Assembly (NCBI GenBank): GCA_903905475.1
Contig: CAIVGK010000267.1
Span: forward strand, 1-44,140
Length of the DNA: 44,140 nt
DNA from: an uncultured Burkholderiales bacterium
GTDB lineage: Bacteria; Pseudomonadota; Gammaproteobacteria; Burkholderiales; Burkholderiaceae_C
Reading direction: 5' to 3'
The notes under the pieces are model-generated. The model saw only the letters and a list, made by a program, of their open reading frames with translations. It ran no database searches and was not told the DNA's origin. Made by a program: the position numbers and the translations under genes. This document shows, piece by piece, positions 29,881 through 40,600 of the stretch (its first letter is position 1; each line of letters opens with the position of its first letter).

Positions 29881-31925
29881 GTATCAAGACCCTCACCCGA
29901 TCCTTCGCTGGTGGTGAGATCACCCCAGAGCTGTTCGGTCGTATCGACCTCGGCAAGTTCCAGACGGGCCTCTCTGTCTGCCGCAACTTCATCCCGCTGC
30001 CTCACGGCCCAGTGGCGCGACGCCCGGGCACGAAGTACGTCAACGAGGTCAAGACCAGCGCCAACTACACGCGCCTGATTCCGTTCGCCTTCAGCGCGGA
30101 CCAGACCATGGTGCTCGAGTTCGGCAACCAGTACCTGCGCTTTCACACGCTTGGCGGCACCCTTGTATCGGGCGGCTCGCCCTACGAGATCGTCACCCCA
30201 TTCCTGACGGCCGACTTGGCTGACCTGCACTTCACGCAGTCGGCAGACGTGCTCACCATCACGCATCCAGCCTATGGCATCCGCGAGGTGCGCCGTCTTG
30301 GCGCCACCAACTGGACTATCGGCACGGTGTCGTTCGCACCCTCTCTGGCCGCACCGACCGGGTTGTCGATCAGCAAGGTAGGCACAGGCTCCATCACCTA
30401 CGCCTACGTGGTGACCGCGCTCGCGAGCAACGGCGTGGACGAATCGGTCGCTTCTGCGGAGGTGAACACCACCAACAACCTGTCGACCGCAGGCAACAGC
30501 AACACCATTACGTGGAGCGCTGTGACTGGCGCTGTGCGCTACAACGTCTACAAGAAGACGGGCGGCGTGTACGCCTACATCGGCCAAGCCGACACTACCC
30601 GCACCTTCAAGGACGACAACTTCTTGGGTGACCAGACCAAGGTGCCGCCCGAGGCCTTCATTGGCCTGAACGACGCATCGAACAACTACCCCTCGACCGT
30701 CACCTACCACGAGCAGCGCCGCTGGTTCGCTGGCACCAACAGCAAACCGCAGACCGTGTTTGCAACACGCACGGCCACCGAGAGCAACCTCACGAGCTCC
30801 ATCCCCAGCCTGTCGGACGACGCGCTCGAGGTGCGCTTGGCCGCTCAGCAACAGAACCGCATCCGCCACTTGGTCCCGCTCTCGGACTTGATCGCGCTCA
30901 CCGCAGGCGGTGAGTGGCGCATCTTCAACCAAGGCGGCGAGGCGATCACGCCCACCACCATCTCTATCAAGCCACAGGGCTACTCTGGCGCCAGCAACGT
31001 GCAGCCCGTGGTGACTTCTGGCTCGATCCTGTACGTGCAGGCGCAAGGCTCCCGCATCCGCGAGCTCGCCTACAACTGGGAGAGCAGCGCCTACCGCTCG
31101 GTCGACATGACCATCATGTCGCCCCACATGGGCAACGGCTACACCTTGCAGGATCTCGCGTACTCACGTGCGCCAGACCAGATCCTGTGGGTGGTACGCA
31201 GCGACGGCGCGCTGCTGTCCATGACCTACGTGCCCGAGCACCAAGTCTACGCATGGGCACGACACGACACCGACGGCCTCGTGGAGTCCATCTGCGTGGT
31301 GGCCGAGGCGGGGGAGGACGCCCTCTACGCGGTGGTCAAGCGCACGATCAACGGCAGCACCAAGCGCTACGTTGAGCGCCTCGAGTCGCGCATGTTCACC
31401 ACCCTCGAGGACGCCTACATGGTCGACTGCGGCGCCACCTACGACGGCGCGCCCAACGACACGATCACCGGGCTTAGCTGGCTCGAGGGCAAAACCGTCA
31501 ACATCTTGGCGGACGGCGCGGTGCACCCACAACGCGTCGTGACCTCTGGCGCGATCACTCTCGACTACGAGGCGAGCAAGATCCACATCGGTCTGCCCAT
31601 CGTGGCCGACATCAAGACACTGCCGCTCGCATTCGAGGGCGCGCAGGCAGCGGGGCAGGGCACCCTCAAGAACATCAACAAGGTCCACCTGCGCGTGTAC
31701 CAAAGCTCTGGCGTGCAGGCTGGCCCCTCCTTCGAGAGGCTCACGACCTACCCAGCGCGCTCGGTGGACGACCCCTACGGCTCGCCCCCAGCGCTGCGTA
31801 CGGGCGAGCTCGCCATGGCGATCGGCCCATCGTGGAATACCGACGGCGGCGTGTGCGTGCGCCAAGTCGAGCCCTTGCCGCTGACCATCCTCTCGATGAC
31901 TCTGGAGGTCGCGACTGGTGGGTAA
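29877..31925 (+). CDS. Tail nozzle (gp12-like tubular protein B)
   Basis: 682 residues. The start LTRSFAGGEITPELFGRIDL and CRNFIPLPHGPVARRPGTKY is the usual start of podovirus nozzle proteins. Residues about 155-250 hold an Ig/fibronectin-like insertion (APTGLSISKVGTGSITYAYV, AVTGAVRYNVYKKTGG) that interrupts the nozzle core. The beta-propeller part continues with YHEQRRWFAGTNSKPQTVFA and DQILWVVRSDGALL. It forms the tip of the short tail and binds the fibres. Confidence 0.88.
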   Translation: MSIKTLTRSFAGGEITPELFGRIDLGKFQTGLSVCRNFIPLPHGPVARRPGTKYVNEVKTSANYTRLIPFAFSADQTMVLEFGNQYLRFHTLGGTLVSGGSPYEIVTPFLTADLADLHFTQSADVLTITHPAYGIREVRRLGATNWTIGTVSFAPSLAAPTGLSISKVGTGSITYAYVVTALASNGVDESVASAEVNTTNNLSTAGNSNTITWSAVTGAVRYNVYKKTGGVYAYIGQADTTRTFKDDNFLGDQTKVPPEAFIGLNDASNNYPSTVTYHEQRRWFAGTNSKPQTVFATRTATESNLTSSIPSLSDDALEVRLAAQQQNRIRHLVPLSDLIALTAGGEWRIFNQGGEAITPTTISIKPQGYSGASNVQPVVTSGSILYVQAQGSRIRELAYNWESSAYRSVDMTIMSPHMGNGYTLQDLAYSRAPDQILWVVRSDGALLSMTYVPEHQVYAWARHDTDGLVESICVVAEAGEDALYAVVKRTINGSTKRYVERLESRMFTTLEDAYMVDCGATYDGAPNDTITGLSWLEGKTVNILADGAVHPQRVVTSGAITLDYEASKIHIGLPIVADIKTLPLAFEGAQAAGQGTLKNINKVHLRVYQSSGVQAGPSFERLTTYPARSVDDPYGSPPALRTGELAMAIGPSWNTDGGVCVRQVEPLPLTILSMTLEVATGG

Positions 31926-32379
31926 GGTTGTCATGCGCGCGGTCGAGCCGGGCGATGCCGAGAACCTCGCCCACCGCCTGCGCCAAGACGACATCAACGA
32001 GATCTCGGCTGCCAGCAACCTTACACCCTTGCAAGCGCTCGAGCACGGAGCCTCCCGCTCTGTGCTGTCGTGGACCGCAACGATCGACGACGAAATCATC
32101 TGCATGCTGGGGGTGACGCCGGTCTCAATGCTGTGCGGTATCGGGTGCCCATGGCTGCTGGGCAGTGACTTGATCGACAAGCACGCGGGTGCGTTTATCA
32201 AAACCTCGGCGGCTTACATTCCTCGTATGTTGGAGGTCTTTCCGCACCTGTTCAACCTCGTCGACGCGCGCAACAAGAAGTCCATTCGGTGGCTCAAGCG
32301 CGCAGGCTTCTTGGTTCATGAACCGATCGTGCACGGACCCCACGACATGCTGTTCCACCCCTTCGAGATAAAGATCTGA
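31918..32379 (+). CDS. T7 gp13-like GNAT-fold virion protein (DUF2833)
   Basis: 153 residues from GTG 31918, overlapping the nozzle stop by 8 bases. AVEPGDAENLAHRLRQDDIN and a GNAT-like pattern ending NLVDARNKKSIRWLKRAGF match the Phage_T7_Gp13 family, also called internal virion protein A. Acetyltransferase activity is not established. It is needed for assembly of ejection proteins in T7. Confidence 0.8.
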   Translation: MGKVVMRAVEPGDAENLAHRLRQDDINEISAASNLTPLQALEHGASRSVLSWTATIDDEIICMLGVTPVSMLCGIGCPWLLGSDLIDKHAGAFIKTSAAYIPRMLEVFPHLFNLVDARNKKSIRWLKRAGFLVHEPIVHGPHDMLFHPFEIKI

Positions 32380-32382
32380 GCC

Positions 32383-32982
32383 ATGTGTGATCCCGTATCT
32401 ATCACGATTGCCGTGATCTCGGCCTACTCGGCGTACAACCAGTCTGAGGCCGCCAAGGATCAGGCGAACTATAACGCTGTCGTCGCCGACAACAACTCCA
32501 AGATGGCCGAGTATCAGGCAGAGGACGCGCTCGCCCGTGGTGAACAGGACGCAATGAACGTGCGCCGCAAGGCGGCAGCCATCGGTGCAGACCAGCGCGC
32601 CACCATGGCGGCTCGCGGCCTCGACTTAGGCGAGGGCACGGCGCTCTCGCTGTTGGACCAGACAGATTTCTTCGGCGCAACAGACGTCGCAACCACACGC
32701 GGCAACGCAGGCAAAGAGGCGTACGCCCTCAAAGCCCAAGCCAACAACTTTGCCACCGAGGCGGTCGCAGCGCGCGCCTCTGCCGACGCCCAGAACTCTT
32801 GGCTGTCCGCAGCTGTTGCAGGCGCTCAAGGCTACGCCGCAGGTCAATCAATCAGCAAGGGCATGTCCGGCATGCTCGGCGGCGGTGGCGCTGGCGTGTC
32901 CGATAAGTGGTCCATCTACAGCAGCGGATCGGCAAGTGGCGCCCCCGGTTTGAAAGCAACGCCATCCTCTGTGAAGTGGTAA
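32383..32982 (+). CDS. Ejection protein, gp14-like (internal virion protein B)
   Basis: 199 residues. The start MCDPVSITIAVISAYSAYNQ has a hydrophobic N-terminus, followed by long Ala-rich helices (AEYQAEDALARGEQDAMNVR), ATMAARGLDLGEGTALSLL and a Gly/Ser-rich tail. This matches T7 gp14 and its relatives, which form the outer-membrane part of the DNA ejection channel. Directly before the gp15-like gene, in the usual order. Confidence 0.8.
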   Translation: MCDPVSITIAVISAYSAYNQSEAAKDQANYNAVVADNNSKMAEYQAEDALARGEQDAMNVRRKAAAIGADQRATMAARGLDLGEGTALSLLDQTDFFGATDVATTRGNAGKEAYALKAQANNFATEAVAARASADAQNSWLSAAVAGAQGYAAGQSISKGMSGMLGGGGAGVSDKWSIYSSGSASGAPGLKATPSSVKW

Positions 32983-32985
32983 GCC

Positions 32986-34662
32986 ATGGCAACTATCCCA
33001 GTCTATGACGGCCCCCAAGTAAAGGAAGCCCCGCTGCGCGGCGGCTTCCAAGAGCCTATCCGCAGCGCCGACGCCTTCGGCGCGGTGCAAGCGCGCCAGC
33101 TCGGCGAAGTCGCAAACGCAGTTACCAAAGTAGCTCAAGTCGTTGAGTACGAAAACGCACGCAACGACGCCGACGCGGTGTTCCGTGCAGAGACCAACCT
33201 GCGGGCGGGCTACCTCCAGTTCGAGGCCAACACCAAGAAGACCCGCCAAGGCCGCTCGGCTGAGGGCGTGCTCGAGGACACCGACAAGTGGTGGGCGGAG
33301 CAAGAGAAGGCCTTCACTGAAGGCATGGCGAACGATCGCCAGCGCGCGTTGCTGGCCCGCTCTGCCTCCCGCCTGAAGCTGCAGAGCCAAGCCCAGATGA
33401 GCGAGTTCCAGAACGTGCAGCTCGAGCGCTCGCACGACGAGAGCTGGAACGCGAGCAAGGCAATCGTCATCAGCAACACCGCCACGAACCCAACGCCCGC
33501 CAACGTGCAAAGCGCCATCGCGGAGCTTAAGACCAAGAACGCCTACCAAGGCGCACGCAAGGGCTGGGACTCGGATCAGATGACTGTGCAGAACATGAAG
33601 GACATGACGATCCTGCACACGAGCGTGGTTCAGAATCTGGCCGACAAAGACCCGGCAGCAGCGGAAAAGTATTTCACGCAGATTCCGCAGGACGAGTTTG
33701 ACGGCACACGCCGCGACGCCCTGAAGGACTCTATCGAGCGCGCTCGCACGCACCTCGACGCCAAGCGCCGCCAAGCGGTATCGCTGGCGGAGAGCGATGC
33801 GGAGAAGCGCGTGTGGGGTGCTATCGCCAAGGGCCAGACCCCGCGCGACATTGACCTCAACTCGATGAACCAAGAGAAGCGCGTCAAAGAGGTGGGGGGC
33901 TACTTCAAAGCGTTGCAAAAGGCCGAGGCCAAAGACGGTCGCATGCACGCCAAGGAAGACAACTACGAAGCGCTGGACTTAGCCGAGAAGGCCATCCAGC
34001 AGGGCGACGTCACCAGCGAGCGCGACCTCGATCGCTACGCTCCCTTCCTGCGCCCCGAGACATTCCGCACCCTGCGCAAGTCCTTCGAGAAGCGCGGCGA
34101 CGTTCCCGAGAAAGAGATCGAGCGCGCCTTCAACGAGCGCATGGGCGAGCAGCGCGCGAAGTGGATTAAAGACGAAGACAAGGTCAAGCAGTGGACCGCG
34201 TTCAAGAGCTACATCCTCGATGACGTGCGCGAGAAAAAGCGCCCAGAGGACATCGACGCTCTGGCCGATCGCTGGTTCACGAAGGGCTACGGCAAGGACG
34301 ACAGCGCCTTCCGCAACGACCCCGACACCTACGGCGAAGCACGCATGAAGGGGCGTAAGGACTTTGTCATTCCAGTGCCCGAGTCGAACAAAAAAGAGAT
34401 CGACAGCGCCCTTACAATTCTCAAGAGCGCGAACGCTGCTGCGCCAACAGGCAAAGCGGCAGCGGACGAGTTCTACACCAACTTTTACATGGACGCCTCA
34501 CGTTGGTTTGCCGCACGCAATGAGCCAGTCACTGGTGCGCGCGCAGCAGCCTTCGCGATTCTCAAGCAAAACAACAAACCAGTCACGGCTGCGAACATCA
34601 ACGCCGTGATGCAGCAACTGAAAGGCGCCCCAAGTGCTGGACCTCAACAACCTTCCCGATAA
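32986..34662 (+). CDS. Ejection protein, gp15-like (internal virion protein C)
   Basis: 558 residues, largely helical. The start ATIPVYDGPQVKEAPLRGGF, then FGAVQARQLGEVANAVTKVA, is common in these proteins. The remainder is charged coiled-coil-like sequence (KRRQAVSLAESDAEKRVWGA). It lies between the gp14-like and giant gp16-like genes, the order of T7-type core proteins, and probably forms the periplasmic channel section. It overlaps the next gene by 29 bases. Confidence 0.8.
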   Translation: MATIPVYDGPQVKEAPLRGGFQEPIRSADAFGAVQARQLGEVANAVTKVAQVVEYENARNDADAVFRAETNLRAGYLQFEANTKKTRQGRSAEGVLEDTDKWWAEQEKAFTEGMANDRQRALLARSASRLKLQSQAQMSEFQNVQLERSHDESWNASKAIVISNTATNPTPANVQSAIAELKTKNAYQGARKGWDSDQMTVQNMKDMTILHTSVVQNLADKDPAAAEKYFTQIPQDEFDGTRRDALKDSIERARTHLDAKRRQAVSLAESDAEKRVWGAIAKGQTPRDIDLNSMNQEKRVKEVGGYFKALQKAEAKDGRMHAKEDNYEALDLAEKAIQQGDVTSERDLDRYAPFLRPETFRTLRKSFEKRGDVPEKEIERAFNERMGEQRAKWIKDEDKVKQWTAFKSYILDDVREKKRPEDIDALADRWFTKGYGKDDSAFRNDPDTYGEARMKGRKDFVIPVPESNKKEIDSALTILKSANAAAPTGKAAADEFYTNFYMDASRWFAARNEPVTGARAAAFAILKQNNKPVTAANINAVMQQLKGAPSAGPQQPSR

Positions 34663-37600
34663 GTCTGCAACTCCAAACGGTGTAGCGCGGGAGAATGTTG
34701 GTTCCTCTCTGGACTTTTTACCAGATACGAACTCTGACACTCTCCGCTCGCTGTACCGTCAGCAAAAGGTAAACCCCGACGAGTACGCCAAAGCGCGCAG
34801 CTTGTCGAAAGCCACGGGGCTGCCCACACCGACGGTGCAGAGCAACCCAGCGCAGGCTACCGAGCTGGTGAACGAGCCCGACTGGAACACTGTCGAGCAG
34901 CTCTCGCCGAAGGCCGCCGCCGCTCTGGTCAACAACACAGAGCTCTTCAACCTCGCCAAAGACGACACCGCCAACCTCGCTCAGTGGGAGCGCGGGCTGG
35001 ACCTGTCCAAGCGCAAGGACCAAGAGCTCGCCGTGCAGAAGATGCCCGGCAAGCAGGACGACACCGTGGGCGCCGCGTTCAAGCGTGGCGTCACCGCGTT
35101 GGGTGTGTTCGGTGAAGCCTCCGCCGTCAAGATCGATGAGTTGCTCACTGCGGTGGGCACCATGTTCTTGCCTGAGCCAAAGAAGGGCCCAATGGGCTTG
35201 GCTCAGCAGGGCCCGATCGATGCGTCGAACCAAACCGCTAAGAGCTCCCTCACCGACGTAGCCAAGGCCTACTCCGCCCTCCCGCGCGACAAGCGCCTCG
35301 AGGTAGCGGGCAAGATTTTCGAGCAGGCCTACGACAACGATAAAAGTATCAGCGGCGCAGTGGACGCGCTGGGCTACATCGTGCGCAACCCAGACGCCGC
35401 CTTCAATTTCATGGTTGAGATGGGCGTGCAGGCCGCGCCGTTCGCCCCGGTCGGTGGCGCAATCGGTGGCGCTGTAGGTGGCTCTGTCGCCTCCCGCATC
35501 GCGAGCCAGAAGTTCGCCGAGTACGTCAGTGGCGCAGCCACCATGGCGGGCGTGAACTTCACGGCCAACTACGGCCCAACCCTCGCTGGCGAGATCGCGC
35601 AAAAAATCGCAGAGGGTCTGCCCTTTGAGGACGCGTGGGAATACGCCAACACCAAGGCCCTGACCGAGGGCGGCGTCAACGCTGCATTCGCGTTCGTGCC
35701 CGTGCCGGGCGGGGGCAAGGGCTCCTCGTTCTTTAGCAAGGTCGGCAACATCGCAGGCGAGGTGGTAAAGCAGGGCGTAGCAGGCGCTACAGGCGCTGCC
35801 GCTGCCGCTGCCTCCGTTGGTGAAACCGCCAGCCCGGCCGAGCTCTTCCTCGAGGCGGTCGGTGAGGGCTTCGGCGCACCGACCGACGTCGCATGGGCCG
35901 CTGTCACCAGCGGTGCGCGCAAGCTCACCAGCGACTCCACCAAAGTGCGCGAGTCGCAGGAGGAGTTCGACAAGCTCGTCAACATGGTGCAGATCGCCAC
36001 CGAGTCAAAGCTGCGCGCACGCGCACCAGACACCTTCGCTCAGTTTGTCCAGCAAGTCGCGGACGAAACCGAGGGCGCCGTCACTGAGGTGTACGTCGAC
36101 GCCCGCACTTTGGTCGACGTGCTCGCCCAGTCTGGTGTGGAGCAGGGCGCCTTCATCGGCCAAGTGCCGAGCGTTGCGGAGCAGCTGCAGGATGCGGTCA
36201 CCGCTGGCGAGGCGGTATCGATCCCGGTCGGTGAGTTCATGGGCAACGTGGTGGGCACAGGCCTCGAGGCCGCGCTGCTGCCGCACTTGCGCGCATCGGA
36301 GACCAGCCTCAGTCAGACCGAGCTGCAGGAGGCGGGCAAGCTCGCTGGCGAGTATCTGCAACAAATGGCAGAGAAGGTCGTCACCGAGGTCAACGACGCC
36401 ACCGCGTTCCAAACGAGCGCCGACGTCGTCAAGGGCAAGGTGCTCGAGCAGCTCAACGCTGGCAAGCGTTTCACTGCGGACGTCAACGAGACCTACGCCA
36501 CGCTGATTCGCAACTTCTACGCGGTCCTGAGCTCGCGCTACAAGATCACGCCCGAGCAGATGTGGGAGGGCGGATGGGCCGATGCCAGCGGCAAGGTCCA
36601 GCCAGCTCGCCGCTTAGCTGTCGGCGCAGAGGGCGTTCCAAACTTCGCCCCCGATGTGTTGCAGAAAAACAACACATTGAAAAATATTGTTGGCACCGAC
36701 ACCGCAGCAGAGGTGCAGGCCGCCACCCAGAGCTTCGAGCAAGTTCAGCCCGGCGCAAACGACCCTATTACGACGGAGCAGCGCTCGCAGGCCGAGCAGG
36801 TACTCGCACCCCTAGCCGAGCGCGCAAACGCAGCCAAGCCCGAATTTGACGCCTTGGTGACCCGAATTAACCAGCTCTTCGGTCAAGAGCCGAAGCTGGC
36901 CCCGATCAAGAGCCTCAAACGCGCAGCTGAGAAGCTGGTGATGGAGGCGGGCGGGGATGTGAACCTGATTCGCGACATGCTGCGCGCCACGATCGTGGTG
37001 CAAAAGCTCAGCGACGTGCAGCGCGCGATCGAGCAGGTGCAGCAGAACTTCGAGATCGTGCGGATTAAGAACCGCTTCGAGACCCCTACGGAGTCTGGCT
37101 ACCGCGACGTGCTAATCAACGTGCGCATGCCTGACGGCACTGTGGGTGAGATACAGGTGAACCTGCCCCAGATGCTGGCCGCGAAGGCCGAGGGGCATAA
37201 ACTTTATGAGATGGCGCGAGTGCTGCCTGCGGGCGACCCCCGCCGTGTGCAGCTCGAGGAGCTGCAGGCCCGGCTCTACGCCGAGGCTTTTGACTCTGCG
37301 ACCAACGCCTCGAACTCCGCCGCCTCAACAGGCGCGCCGTACGAGAACACTTTGGCGGAGTCGGGGAATGGTCTTGGCCCTGCCGCGCTGAACGCTACGC
37401 AAGAGCCGTCTGGCAATCTCGCTACCGGGATGCCATCGACATCGAACAACTTTGCACCGTCTGGGATTTCTAACATAACTGGAACCTCCGACCAAAGTAT
37501 AGCAGATGCTGAAACCGCCAACCAAGTAGTGCTGCAACAAAGCATTGACGCGGTCTTGGAGGCCCAGCCAGCGCCCGCCGCCGCGACGTTGGACGACTTC

Positions 37601-40600
37601 ACACCCGCCGCGCTGCCCGAGCTGCTGAGCAAGCAGGGCTGGGCGGTGCTCACCGCAGAGGACCCCGGCGCCGCCAAGGCGACCCCAGAGGCGAACGCGA
37701 TCGCGACCGCCAACCTGCGCGCTGACCTCGACGCCATGGGCGTTGACTACATCGAGGTGTCGGGCAAGTACGGCGACGTGCAGGGCGCCTTCATCATCAC
37801 GGGCTTGACCGAGCAGGAGGCCCTCGAGCTGGGCCGCAAGTACGGCCAAGAGTCGGTGCTGACCCGCAGCGGCTTGCTCTACGGCGACGGCTCCATCGTG
37901 CCCGCAGTGGGCATGGAGGTGTACGACACCGCGCCCGAGGACTTCTACACGACGGTGCCAACCACTGGCGCCTTCTTCAGTGTGGTGCTTGACTTCAACG
38001 CGGGCACTGGCGAGGCCTTCGCGCAGGGCAAGCCTGTGCGCGGCTTGGGCAAACCCAAGAGCGCGGTCAAGGCCGCGCCCGTTGTGGCGCTGCCAGACAC
38101 CCTTACCACGACCACCGCGATCGACATCCGCAACGGCGAGAAGGGCAACCTCTCGATCACGCAGGTCGGCGAATACTTCGACCGCATCACGGGCCAGCGC
38201 GACCCTGCAGACCCTGCAGAGTTCCAACGCGCGCTCGACACCTTGGTGGCCGAGATTCAGCACCAGCTCGCCCAAGAGAAGAGCGGCCTCGACTGGTACG
38301 AGGAGGACATCGCACTCGCCTTCGGAGAAACCCAGAAGCTCATTCCAGAGCTGAAGGACCCCGGCCAGCGCCAGCTCTTCTCCGTGATCGCGGGCATTCT
38401 CTCGCCACAAACCACCGCACGCGATAACTGGTTCATCGCTGCGAAAGCATTCCGCCACTTCAAGCAGACAGGCGTTGTGCCCGGTCGCAACCCAGAGACA
38501 GGCTCTCTGTGGCAGGGCGGCACGACATCGGTCAACAAAGAGAAGGCCCTCGTCTTCCTGAACAACATGATTCAGGACATCGGCGAGGCCGCCACCATCG
38601 AGTGGCTGATGGGCACCCACACCGTCAAAGAGCTCAACGCCGCACGCAAGACGTGGGGCAACATGGGCCCGGGCGTGGACGGCAAGATGACAGACACCGC
38701 CATGGGTGTGCGCGCGTTTGGTCCGAAGGTCGGCCCATTCGTGATGAACATCAACGGCATCCACGACATCACCGTGGACATGTGGGCAACCCGCACGTTT
38801 AACCGTTACTTCGGTCGCATGATCGGCCCGGATGGTAAGATCGTCGACGCGCCTACGGAACCCCAACGTAAGGTAGTAAAGGACCTCTTCAATGAAGCAG
38901 CAAAGCAACTCGGCATCAAGGGCTACCAAGTCCAGTCCGTCATCTGGTTCTTCGAGCAACAGCTCTTCAACCAACTCGGCACAGGCGCCCAAAGCTACGG
39001 ATTCAGCGACGGCGCCTTCCGATTCGCAGGAGAAATCGCAAGTGACGGCGGAGCTGTCACAGGCGGACCAAGCGCTGTCGGAAGCGCTCAAGCGTCAGAG
39101 GTCCTAGCCCAGAGCGCGCTGGACACCGGGATCAACCTCACCGGGGTCCACTTCAGCAAAGCAGCACGCACCTCCCTCGACGGCGTCTTCTACGGCACAG
39201 GCCTCAAAGGCCTCGAGGCCGAGCGCCTCAAAGAAGTCACCGACTCACGACTCAAGAACCGCGTCTACTTCTACGTGGACGAGGGCAAGGGCATCCGCCC
39301 AGAGTCTGGCATCGGCGGCATCGCGCACAGCGCAGACCTCACCAACCTCTACGACGCGAAGGCCGACCCCCTGCGTCTGTGGAGCGGCGACGTCAACACG
39401 ATCGAGTCGCGCATTCTCGATGCGGGCTTCAACGGCTACTACATCCGCGACGCCTTCAACAAGCAGGGCGCCGCTGTGGTGTTGGGTAACGCCTCCAAGG
39501 GCATCCCCGCCCAGCAGATCGCCAACCCAACGACAGGCGCGCCCGCGCAGGCTGCAGCCCCTACGCAGTACCGCCGTGGCTTGCTCTCCTACGAGCTCAA
39601 CAAGCTAGACCTCCCCGCCATCCAAGCGGTGGCACCGAGCGCCAACCTGCGTGCGGGCGTGTTTACTGTGGACGAGGCAGAGCTCGGTGCAGCTCGCGGC
39701 GTGCTGAGCAAGCAGGGCATCGCCCTGCCCGGCAAGTTCGCGCAGACACTGGCCGAGGACATGGAGGGCCAAGCCCCATTCCTCGAGCAGCGCGCCAAAG
39801 AGGCGGGCTACGACACGGTGGACGACTGGGCCGCCAACGATGTGGGCGCCTTCATGAAGGCTGCCGAAGAGTGGCGCCAGATGAACCCAGCCGAGACGCT
39901 GGCGCAACCTAAGCGCGGCACCTTCAGCCCTAGCCAGATGCGCATCGAGCTGCTGAAAGACGCAGACCTCTCGACCTTCCTGCACGAGGCGGGGCACTTT
40001 TTCCTCGACATGATGGCGGACTTGGCTGCACAGCCGGGCGCGCCCGAGGACATCAACAACGACATGGCCGCGCTGCTCAAGTGGTTCGGCGTGCCAGACC
40101 TGCAAACTTGGCAGGGCTACACCCTCGACCAGAAGCGCCCCTACCACGAGAAGTTTGCCGAGTCCTTCGAGCAATACCTCTTCGAGGGCAAGGCCCCCAA
40201 CGTCGAGTTGAAGCCACTGTTCCGCCGCTTCCGCGAGTTCATGACCAGCGCCTACAAGTCCCTCAAGGACTTCATGGCGCGCTACAACACGGGGCTCTCC
40301 GACGAGGTGCGCTCGGTGTTCGACCGCATGATCGCCACCGAGGACCAGATCAACGAGGCCGAGCGCGTGGCTGGCATGCTGCCAGACTTCGACGCCACCA
40401 ACGAGGCGATCGAGAAGCTCGGCGCCCGCAGTCTGCGAGACCTCAAGTGGGTGGTCAACGCCCGCAGCAAGCTGCTCAAACAGCTGCAGAAGGACGTCAA
40501 CGAAAAGCGCAAGGCCATGAAGGAGGAGGTCACCGCCGAGGTGCGCGCGATGCGCGAGTACGCGGTGCAACGCTTCCTGAAGTTCGGCGAGCTCGACGGC

